A stretch of 64,000 nt of DNA. Origin: Bacteroidales bacterium (GTDB lineage Bacteria; Bacteroidota; Bacteroidia; Bacteroidales; UBA932). This document shows, in pieces, positions 56,741 through 64,000 of the stretch (position 1 is the first letter of the stretch; each line of letters begins with the position of its first letter). The position numbers and the translations under genes are program-made. The notes below the pieces were generated by a model. That model did not search any database, was not told where the DNA came from, and saw only the letters and a list, made by a program, of their open reading frames with translations. The DNA lies in assembly GCA_021443665.1 (NCBI GenBank), contig JABUTN010000001.1:39891-103890 (forward strand), written 5' to 3'.

Positions 56741-58447
56741 GTGAAGAATTTCATTGTCATTGAGGATGCTCCGCAGACAGATTATCTGCACGATTTCGTA
56801 ACCTTGCCGCGCAACTACGGCAGTGAGGCGTATTATGCCAGGGAAGATGTGAAGGCGATTTGTGACACCGTGCATAATGCCTTGGACAAATTGGACGCCC
56901 GCATCAATATAACTGAAACGCTGAAAGGATACAAGTCGGTGATTCTCAAGCCTAATCTGGTGAACGTTTTCCACAATGCCGGCTACTATGATGCAAACGG
57001 CAACACCGATTTTCCGGAAACGACAGATCCTCGCGTATTCGATGCCGTTGTGAACTGGTTCAGCAAGCGGCACGGCCACCTGATCATCGCAGAATCTTCC
57101 GGGAAGCCCTTCCCCACAACCGCATCGTTCAAGATTGCAGGCTATGACAGGATATCCAAACGCTATGGCACAGAGTTAGTTGCGCTCGAAAGAAGACCGG
57201 TGGTGCGTTACCTGCTTCCGAAAGCGGAGGTCATGAAGGAGATTCTCATTCCCGATACATTCGATGCGGTGGTGAAGGGAGAAGCGTATTATGTGTCGGT
57301 CCCCAAAATGAAGACCAACATCTACACAGGCGTCACACTTGGATTCAAGAACTCAATGGGCACTATCCCATATTTCCTTCGGGAGCGCAACCATTCGCAC
57401 GCGATAAACAAGAAACTGACCGATATGCTGTATCTCTTCAAGCCCGATATGGTGCTGATAGACGGCATAATCGGAGGTGAAGGAAATACGCCCGCTCCTG
57501 TTGATCCGGTCGATATGAGGATGATTGTGGCTTCAAACCATTCGGTGGAAGCAGATCGCCTCACCACCTATATGATGGGCTTCGACCCGAACGAGAATGC
57601 GCTCATCAAGGAGGCGGACCGCAGGGGATTCGGCAGCAGGGAGGTGGAGATTGTCGGGACGGTTCGGGTGAAGAAATTCCGTCCTGCCTCTCCTTCAATG
57701 ATGCGCGGCACTGTCCACGAGAAGTTCCCGCACGTTTTGGCCCTTGCAGGACATGACAGGAGCGGCACACCTGAAATAACTGATATAAACTCTGTTACGC
57801 CCGATATGGCATTCAGCATTGAGCAGCAATGCGTCGGTGGATGCCTCTCGTCGGTGGCGATGGGATTTGAGGCCGCATCCTACGGTCCGGCCAAGCACAA
57901 ACATATAACCAAGCGTCTTGTACTGATAGAGGGGAGCGGAATTGAAGTCGATGGCAAGCGGTATTGGTTCGATAAGGATGGAAAACCATATACGAAAGAG
58001 GATATTATCGCCCTCAAAAGTAATATTATGGTGATGGGAAAATGTTGCGGAGAGGAGATGCTTTCGATTGCAACCTTCCCCATTCGCGGTTGCTGCGACC
58101 CTGCGGAGTGTCTGAATGCCGTTTCCAATTCCCTTGGCATCATAACCGACCAGCTGCACCCGATCCGCAACAAATCGCTTGTCTTGAAGGCAGTTCCGGG
58201 ACTGCTTGGAACAATCTTCCGGCGTACCCACTGGCTGCTTCGTGGGCAGGAGGTGGATGTTCCCAGAGCGCACGAAGACACCATCTTTCCAACCAGACCA
58301 ATCAGTGAAGAGGAAAAGGAGATGGATTACATCGAATGGCCCATCGGCAAACTCAGCTGGAAAGAGAGGATGTCCCGCATCGCCGATATGGGAAATCTGA
58401 TGGGTTCGCTCACCGGCATTCCCGGAATGAGAAAGGCACACCGTTGA
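56741..58447 (+). CDS. DUF362-domain protein
   Basis: YKSVILKPNLVNVFHNAGYYDANGNTDFPETTDPRVFDAVVNWF; VSVPKMKTNIYTGVTLGFKNSMGTIP; downstream of the ALDH gene. Confidence 0.82.
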   Translation: MKNFIVIEDAPQTDYLHDFVTLPRNYGSEAYYAREDVKAICDTVHNALDKLDARINITETLKGYKSVILKPNLVNVFHNAGYYDANGNTDFPETTDPRVFDAVVNWFSKRHGHLIIAESSGKPFPTTASFKIAGYDRISKRYGTELVALERRPVVRYLLPKAEVMKEILIPDTFDAVVKGEAYYVSVPKMKTNIYTGVTLGFKNSMGTIPYFLRERNHSHAINKKLTDMLYLFKPDMVLIDGIIGGEGNTPAPVDPVDMRMIVASNHSVEADRLTTYMMGFDPNENALIKEADRRGFGSREVEIVGTVRVKKFRPASPSMMRGTVHEKFPHVLALAGHDRSGTPEITDINSVTPDMAFSIEQQCVGGCLSSVAMGFEAASYGPAKHKHITKRLVLIEGSGIEVDGKRYWFDKDGKPYTKEDIIALKSNIMVMGKCCGEEMLSIATFPIRGCCDPAECLNAVSNSLGIITDQLHPIRNKSLVLKAVPGLLGTIFRRTHWLLRGQEVDVPRAHEDTIFPTRPISEEEKEMDYIEWPIGKLSWKERMSRIADMGNLMGSLTGIPGMRKAHR

Positions 58448-58554
58448 TGACTGACCGCAAATAAGCCCGATGCAAAATATTACTGTCAAGGCTTGCCTAA
58501 CCGTTGGCATATCTTTTGAGTTAAACTTGGTATAACATTTAAATTTTTATCGCT

Positions 58555-59190
58555 ATGTCAAAGAGATTGTTTTCAGCAGTGGCCATTTCGTTGGCACTTT
58601 TAAGCCTGCCCGTTGTGTGTGCGGCGCAGGGAGACCGCTATCATCAGATGCAGCAGAGAAGGCCCTCCGCAAAGCAGATTGCTGAGGCCCAGTCAAAGAG
58701 GATGGCAAAGGAACTGAATCTTTCCGAAAAGCAATACAAGCAGGTCTATTCGCTCAATCTTGAGGAGCAGAACCTCCGCGAGAGGCTTATGAAGAGTGGC
58801 CCTATGGGTCCCAGGCCTGATGGTGCCGGCCCCGGCATGGGCGGTCCAGGTATGGGAGGCCCCGGTGGTCCCGGCATGGGCGGCCCAGGTGGTCCCGGGA
58901 TGGGCAGACCCGATATGAGAGGCCCCGGTAATGGCGGCCCGGGAATGGGCGCCCAGGGCAACGGCGGTCCCCGCAGGGATAACCAAGGCGCAGCCGGCCC
59001 CGGCAAAGATTTTTCCGGCAAGGGACAGCCCGGGATGGGTCCTCACAACGGCCGGCCGCAGATGACCGACATCGAGGATCACGCCGAGATGCAGAAGTTC
59101 CGGCAGAAGAAGGAAAAGAAGCTGCGCAAGATCCTGACCAAGGAGCAGTTCGACCGCTGGGAGGCAATGGAGGCCCGCAGAGGCTTCTAA
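58555..59190 (+). CDS. Secreted protein with Gly/Pro/Met-rich repeats (DUF4890-like)
   Basis: Signal peptide; AKELNLSEKQYKQVYSLNLEEQN; GMGGPGGPGMGGPGGPGMGRP tract; C-term KILTKEQFDRWEAMEARRGF. Confidence 0.7.
   Translation: MSKRLFSAVAISLALLSLPVVCAAQGDRYHQMQQRRPSAKQIAEAQSKRMAKELNLSEKQYKQVYSLNLEEQNLRERLMKSGPMGPRPDGAGPGMGGPGMGGPGGPGMGGPGGPGMGRPDMRGPGNGGPGMGAQGNGGPRRDNQGAAGPGKDFSGKGQPGMGPHNGRPQMTDIEDHAEMQKFRQKKEKKLRKILTKEQFDRWEAMEARRGF
58800..58990 (+). repeat. Imperfect tandem repeats encoding GGPGM/GGPG motifs
   Basis: Near-identical 24-bp units GGCGGCCCAGGTGGTCCCGGGATG inside the 58555-59190 gene. Confidence 0.7.
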
Positions 59191-59204
59191 GCCGGGTGGC
59201 CCCG

Positions 59205-59729
59205 TCAGACGGTTGCGACAACTGTTCCGCCGCCTGACCCCCGCAGTCTTGACTGCTCAAAGAATTTGACGGCAATCTTGGCCTTGATGCGTTCAAATTC
59301 CGATTCGGAGAAATCCTCTCGGCTGAGTTCCAACAAGTTCATCATAGTCAGAGGATCTGACGCTATCCTGAGCATCTTGCCGTTCGACTCTGAAGGGACT
59401 TGTCCCTCCTCGTAATTTTTTAGTTGGTTGATGCCAAATCCCAACACACGCGACATTTGTGTATAGTTCAGTCCGTAACCTTCCCTCACTGCCTTTATCT
59501 CACGGGCAGTGGGGATTCCGTGTCTTTGCCGATACTGATTATACAAGTCCTCTGTCCAGAAACTGTCCTATGCGGTTGTGGTAAACTGCTCGCCGGTGTC
59601 CTCGCATTTGTAATATCGGACATTGACACGATACCTCTCTCCCCTGAAAGTATTCTCCTCAACATCTTCTATCTCAAGGACTTTTCCGCCTGTGAACGGA
59701 CTTTCGATATTTGCGTATTTCTCTGTCAT
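59205..59729 (-). pseudogene. MqsA-like antitoxin (XRE HTH) interrupted by an in-frame TAG
   Basis: MTEKYANIESPFTGGKVLEIEDVEENTFRGERYRVNVRYYKCEDTGEQFTTTA-[TAG]-DSFWTEDLYNQYRQRHGIPTAREIKAVREGYGLNYTQMSRVLGFGINQLKNYEEGQVPS; both halves are in the same frame, stop at 59568-59570. Confidence 0.72.
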
Positions 59730-59809
59730 TTCTTTGTTGTGCTTAAAATATAAATTGGGATATGTTTTATAGGCACTGTAAATGGCATCCCGACAGAGTA
59801 GGATGCCCC

Positions 59810-60757
59810 CTAAACCTTCCTCCCCACCTTCTCGATCATGTCTTTGGTCATGCGGTCGAGGTCCCATTGGGGGTTCCAGCCCCATTCGGCGCGGGCGCAG
59901 GAGTCGTCCATGCGGTCGGGCCAGGAGTCGGCGATGGCGGCCTTGACGGGGTCGACGGCGTAGTCGAAGACGGCTTCGGGCAGGTGCTCGCGGATTTTGG
60001 CGAAGAGCTGCTCGGGGCAGAAGCTCATACAGGTGATGTTGAAGCTGTTGCGGTGTTTGAGTTTGGCGGGGTCGGCCTCCATCAGCTGGATGACGGCGTC
60101 AAGGGCGTCGGGCATATAGAGCATGTCCATATAGGTGTCCTTGGGGATGGGGCAGGTGTAGCGGCCCTTGCGCAGGACTTCGTAGAACACCTCCACAGCG
60201 TAGTCTGTGGTGCCGCCGCCGGGCAGGCAGCCGTTGGAGATGATGCCGGGGAAGCGCACACTGCGGGTGTCCACTCCGTAGCGGTGGAAGTAGTAGTCGC
60301 TCAGCAGTTCGCCCGTGACCTTGCACACGCCGTAGATGGTGTTGGGACGCATCACCGTGTCCTGGGGGGTCATATCGTGGGGCGTACTTTCGCCGAAGGC
60401 TCCGATGGAGGAGGGGGTGAAGAGGGCGCAGCCGTTCTCCTTGGCGAGGGTGAGGGAGTTCATCAGGGCTCCCATATTGATATTCCAGGCTTTCTCGGGG
60501 AAACGCTCACCGGTGGCCGACAGCAGCGCCACGAGGTTGAAGATGGTGTCCACCTTGTACTTGCGCACCAGGCTGCCGTAGGACTCGAGGTCGAGGGCGT
60601 CCATCTTCACGCTGATGGCCTGTTCCGCCATTCTCGCCACGGACTCGTCTTTGGCGTCTCCGGCTATGATGTTGTCATATCCGTAATGCTTCTGAAGGAA
60701 GGGTACAAGTTCGGTGCCTATTTGGCCACCTGCTCCGACTACTAATATGCGTTTCAT
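59810..60757 (-). CDS. NAD-dependent epimerase/dehydratase, L-threonine 3-dehydrogenase-like (SDR type)
   Basis: ILVVGAGGQIGTELVPFL, NLVALLSATGERFPEKAWNINMGAL, YGVCKVTGELLSDYYFHRYGVDTRSVRFPGIIS. Confidence 0.85.
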   Translation of the reverse strand: MKRILVVGAGGQIGTELVPFLQKHYGYDNIIAGDAKDESVARMAEQAISVKMDALDLESYGSLVRKYKVDTIFNLVALLSATGERFPEKAWNINMGALMNSLTLAKENGCALFTPSSIGAFGESTPHDMTPQDTVMRPNTIYGVCKVTGELLSDYYFHRYGVDTRSVRFPGIISNGCLPGGGTTDYAVEVFYEVLRKGRYTCPIPKDTYMDMLYMPDALDAVIQLMEADPAKLKHRNSFNITCMSFCPEQLFAKIREHLPEAVFDYAVDPVKAAIADSWPDRMDDSCARAEWGWNPQWDLDRMTKDMIEKVGRKV

Positions 60758-60793
60758 TTCGATGAATAAATTAGCGCAAAAATAGCAAATTAT

Positions 60794-60801
60794 TATCTTT
60801 G
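60794..60801 (+). promoter_or_regulatory. -7 box (TATCTTTG) for tgt
   Basis: TATCTTTGTGGTCTATG: box ends 6 nt before the tgt ATG. Confidence 0.5.
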
Positions 60802-60807
60802 TGGTCT

Positions 60808-61938
60808 ATGAATTTTCAGATAAGGGGAACAGACAGCGGCTCAAATGCCAGGGCGGGGGTGCTGACCACGGATCACGGCAGCATTCAGACCCCCATTTTC
60901 ATGCCTGTGGGCACTGTGGGCTCAGTGAAGGGGGTGTATCACAGAGATCTGAGGGAGGACATAGGGGCGCAGATTATCCTCGGCAACACATATCATCTCT
61001 ACCTTCGCCCCGGTCTGGACACCCTGCGCAAGGCGGGGGGGCTGCACCGCTTTGTGGGCTGGGACAGGCCCATCCTGACGGACAGCGGCGGTTTCCAGGT
61101 CTTCTCGCTGGCCCAGTGCCGCAAACTCAAGCCTGAGGGCTGCACTTTCCAGTCGCACATTGACGGCTCCCGCCACACCTTCACTCCTGAGAACAATGTC
61201 GATACCCAGCGCATCATCGGTGCCGACATCATAATGGCCCTGGACGAATGCACGCCCGGGGACGCCACATACGACTATGCGAAGAAGTCCCTGGACTTGA
61301 CGCAGAAGTGGCTGGAGAGGGGTTACAGGCATTTCCGCGAGACGGATCCTCTCTACGGCTACCACCAGAGCTATTTCCCCATCATCCAGGGCTGCGTCTA
61401 TCCCGAGCTGCGCCGCCGGGCGGCCGAACACGCCGTGGCCCTCAACGCCGAGGGCTATGCCATAGGCGGCCTTGCTGTGGGCGAGCCCACGGAGAAGATG
61501 TACGAGATGGTGGAACTGCTCCATCCCCTGCTGCCCTTCGACAAACCGCGTTACCTTATGGGCGTGGGCACTCCCGAGAACCTTCTCGAGGCCATCGGCC
61601 GAGGGGTGGATATGTTCGATTGCGTGATGCCCACCAGGAACGGCCGCAACGGGATGATTTTCACCTGGAAGGGCAGGATGAACCTGCGTAACCGCAAGTG
61701 GGAGCAGGACTTCGGCGAACTAGACCCGGACGGGACCTCCTTTGTGGACCACCACTATTCGAGGGCCTACCTGCGACACATGTTCATGGCGGGGGAGATG
61801 CTTGCCGCGCAGATTGCGAGCGAGCACAATCTCGCCTTCTACCTTGACGTGGTGCGTCAGGCGCGGGCGCACATACTTGCGGGGGACTTCGCCTCCTGGC
61901 GTTCGGCCGTGCTGCCCGCACTCACCAACAAACTCTGA
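60808..61938 (+). CDS. tgt: Queuine tRNA-ribosyltransferase
   Basis: TPIFMPVGTVGSVKGV, ILGNTYHLYLRPGLD, LTDSGGFQVFSL, RYLMGVGTPENLLEAIGRGVDMFDCVMPTRNGRNG. Confidence 0.96.
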   Translation: MNFQIRGTDSGSNARAGVLTTDHGSIQTPIFMPVGTVGSVKGVYHRDLREDIGAQIILGNTYHLYLRPGLDTLRKAGGLHRFVGWDRPILTDSGGFQVFSLAQCRKLKPEGCTFQSHIDGSRHTFTPENNVDTQRIIGADIIMALDECTPGDATYDYAKKSLDLTQKWLERGYRHFRETDPLYGYHQSYFPIIQGCVYPELRRRAAEHAVALNAEGYAIGGLAVGEPTEKMYEMVELLHPLLPFDKPRYLMGVGTPENLLEAIGRGVDMFDCVMPTRNGRNGMIFTWKGRMNLRNRKWEQDFGELDPDGTSFVDHHYSRAYLRHMFMAGEMLAAQIASEHNLAFYLDVVRQARAHILAGDFASWRSAVLPALTNKL

Positions 61939-61942
61939 CAGA

Positions 61943-63034
61943 ATGAATTTCCGTATAAACATACTCGACCGCTATATAATGAGGAAGTTCCTCGGGACCT
62001 TCCTGGTGGCCCTGCTGCTGATTATCGTGATCGTGATCATCTTCGACATTTCGGAGAAGATTGACGATTTTGTGGACAATGAAGTCTCACTCAAGGAAAT
62101 CGTGGTGGATTACTACCTCAACTTCATACCCTATTTCATCAATATGTTCTCGCCGCTGTTCGTGTTCATCACGGTGATTTTCTTCACCTCGAAGCTCGCG
62201 GGCAACAGCGAGATAGTGGCGATGCTTTCCGGTGGCCTGAGTTTCTCGAGGCTGATGTACCCCTATTTCCTCTCGGCCTTCGTGATTTTCCTGATGAGCC
62301 TGACGCTCAACCTCTTCGTGATACCGAGGGCGAACGCGGTCCGGCTCGATTTCGAGCAGAAGTACATACGATGGTCGAAGTTCCACAATACGGCCAGGAA
62401 CGTACACTATCAGATTGCGCCCGGCGAGTTCGTCTATGTGGAGTCCTTCAGCACCTGGAACAATACGGCCTACCGTTTCTCCCTGGAGTCGATCCGCGAG
62501 AGCCGTCTGGTGTCCAAGCTGACGGCCGAGAGCGCGGCCTGGGACTCTGTGGCGGGCAGGTGGAAACTGAAGAACTACACCCTCCGCGACTATTCCACTT
62601 CGGATCAGAAGATTGTATCGGGCAAGAGCCTCGACACCACGATATCCCTCAGGATAGAGGATTTCTACAGGAGCAAGAGCTCCGCCCAGTCCTTCACCTA
62701 CCGCCAGCTTGAAGACCTGATCGCGATGCAGAAGATGAGGGGCGACACTATGGTCAAATACTCCCTGATAGAGAAGAACACGCGCTATGCCGTGCCTTTT
62801 TCCGCCTTCATCCTGACGATGATAGGCGTGGCGCTCTCGTCCAAGAAGCGGCGCGGAGGCATAGGGCTCAACCTTGGAATCGGGCTGGCCCTGAGTTTCT
62901 CCTACATCCTTTTCCTGCGCTTCAGCCAGATGTTCGTGATAACGGATACGCTCCCTCCCGCCGTCGCCTTGTGGCTGCCCAACCTGATTTACGCTGTAAT
63001 CGCGGCCGTGCTTTACCGTATGGCCCCCAAATAA
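61943..63034 (+). CDS. LptF/LptG-family permease (YjgP/YjgQ)
   Basis: [45 protein letters not shown]-term TM helices. Start trimmed from 61742, which lies inside tgt. Confidence 0.88.
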   Translation: MNFRINILDRYIMRKFLGTFLVALLLIIVIVIIFDISEKIDDFVDNEVSLKEIVVDYYLNFIPYFINMFSPLFVFITVIFFTSKLAGNSEIVAMLSGGLSFSRLMYPYFLSAFVIFLMSLTLNLFVIPRANAVRLDFEQKYIRWSKFHNTARNVHYQIAPGEFVYVESFSTWNNTAYRFSLESIRESRLVSKLTAESAAWDSVAGRWKLKNYTLRDYSTSDQKIVSGKSLDTTISLRIEDFYRSKSSAQSFTYRQLEDLIAMQKMRGDTMVKYSLIEKNTRYAVPFSAFILTMIGVALSSKKRRGGIGLNLGIGLALSFSYILFLRFSQMFVITDTLPPAVALWLPNLIYAVIAAVLYRMAPK

Positions 63035-63041
63035 ACGCCTT

Positions 63042-63518
63042 ATGAAAAAGATTCTGTCATTTCTCGCTCTTGCCGCCCTGCTCTGCGGCTGCGGCACCAC
63101 CAAACGTGTTGTGTATTATAACGACGGCGACGAGCCCATAGACATAGGCTACGGCACCGTGGACAAGGACAAGACCACCACGGCGGTCAGCAAGCTGAAG
63201 GTGGATCAGGACAAGATGACCTACAACAATGTCTATGACTACATCAGGGGCAGGGTGCCCGGTGTGATGGTCACTGACGACAACCACATCATCATCAGGG
63301 GCGCGAACACGACCGGCCTCTACGGCGGTGCGGGCGCGAACGACCCTCTCGTGCTGGTTGACGGGGTGGAAGTGCCCGTTGACGGGCTGGGCCACATCAG
63401 TCCCTACGACATATCGGACATCACCGTCATCAAGGACGGCTCTTCCGCCATCTACGGTTTCAGGGGAGCGAACGGGGTGATTCTGATTGCCACCAAGAAG
63501 GGCGGGCAGTCCCGTTAG
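63042..63518 (+). CDS. Lipoprotein consisting of a stand-alone TonB-receptor plug domain
   Basis: Lipobox [36 protein letters not shown]...[54 protein letters not shown]; no barrel follows. Confidence 0.85.
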   Translation: MKKILSFLALAALLCGCGTTKRVVYYNDGDEPIDIGYGTVDKDKTTTAVSKLKVDQDKMTYNNVYDYIRGRVPGVMVTDDNHIIIRGANTTGLYGGAGANDPLVLVDGVEVPVDGLGHISPYDISDITVIKDGSSAIYGFRGANGVILIATKKGGQSR

Positions 63519-63542
63519 AATCCTTCCCGGACCGGTATAAAA

Positions 63543-63574
63543 GAAAAAAGGCTTGCGTTTGCAAGCTTTTTTTC
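63543..63574. terminator. Bidirectional intrinsic terminator
   Basis: AAAAAAGGCTTGC-gttt-GCAAGCTTTTTTT, between a plus-strand gene end and a minus-strand gene end. Confidence 0.75.
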
Positions 63575-63642
63575 TACTTAACCTAAAAACTTAACCTATG
63601 AAAAACTATCGATTAAGTTAATAGCAAGCATCGTGCCACAAA

Positions 63643-64000
63643 TTACAAAACGGGTGTAATTGTTATAATTTTCACTTCTTTTATGGGGCAATCCCTCATA
63701 TCGGTCTGCACATTGGCGATTTTATCGACCACCTCTATGCCGTCTATGACCTCACCGAAGACGGTGTAGGCTCCGTCGAGCTGGGCGCAGGCGTCGGGGT
63801 CGTGTACGATATAGAACTGTGAGCCTGAGGATTCGCGGCGGGGATTGGCCATATCACCGAGGCGGGCTGTGGCGAGGGCACCCTTGATGTGGGTGTGGTT
63901 GGGACGGATTTCGGCGGGGATGGTGTAGCCGGGGCCGCCTGTTCCGAACTTGCTCTTGTTGGCGGGGTCTTTGGTGAGGGGGTCGCCGCCCTGGATCATG
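63643..64000 (-). CDS. Peptidylprolyl isomerase (cyclophilin type), 5' end beyond the window
   Basis: MIQGGDPLTKDPANKSKFGTGGPGYTIPAEI...HIKGALATARLGDMANPRRESSGSQFYIVHDPDACAQLDGAYTVFGEVIDGIEVVDKIA. Confidence 0.93.
   Translation of the reverse strand, partial: MIQGGDPLTKDPANKSKFGTGGPGYTIPAEIRPNHTHIKGALATARLGDMANPRRESSGSQFYIVHDPDACAQLDGAYTVFGEVIDGIEVVDKIANVQTDMRDCPIKEVKIITITPVL

Noticed and set aside
59568-59570. TAG as pyrrolysine or another programmed recoding event in the MqsA-like gene
   Set aside because: No recoding structure or Pyl machinery seen, and the host type makes it unlikely; nonsense mutation or sequencing error is simpler.
43537-59810. Insertion sequence, prophage or integron as carrier of the accessory region
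   Set aside because: No transposase, integrase or recombinase ORF, no clear terminal inverted repeats or target duplications, and no tRNA at either edge.
61742-61942. Extended N-terminus of the LptF/G ORF
   Set aside because: It is an out-of-frame reading of the end of tgt; [12 protein letters not shown] at 61943 is the typical start.

Overview
The window is 64 kb of a fairly GC-rich Bacteroidales-type chromosome. The lineage is inferred from TAnnTTTG -7 promoter boxes, the gene order atpDCBEFHAG, fimbrillin-family lipoproteins, a FeoAB fusion and DUF4294. Housekeeping content: a partial GH125 gene, tRNA-Leu(CAA), aroB/aroD-aroA fusion/aroC, frr, pyrH, hemW, miaA, smpB, a feo/cysteine-desulfidase-like/dsbD operon, lgt, trxB, lemA, def, a riboswitch-controlled B12 uptake operon, the complete F-type ATP synthase operon, tgt, an LptF/G permease and a partial cyclophilin. 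The accessory part lies at about 43.5-59.8 kb. It holds (i) a ~10 kb two-transcript island at 43537-53429, which is the best candidate for an undescribed system: a DnaJ-type 12xCxxC membrane protein, a lipoprotein, a multi-zinc-ribbon protein, a membrane Ser/Thr kinase with a heptad-repeat N-terminus, a zinc-ribbon triple-AAA CbxX/CfxQ-like ATPase, a zinc-ribbon FHA protein, a PP2C phosphatase, a DUF1963-like protein and an unknown protein; (ii) a tripartite HipBST-type toxin-antitoxin operon; (iii) an orphan MqsA-like antitoxin gene broken by one in-frame TAG. Other notable items are two fimbrillin paralogues sharing a ~90 bp upstream block, an AroD-AroA fusion with an atypical EPSPS active-site loop, a NagB/PIG-L fusion lacking two NagB catalytic residues, overlapping divergent promoters, and a stand-alone TonB-plug lipoprotein. 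All calls come from reading the sequence and the ORF track; no database search was run.
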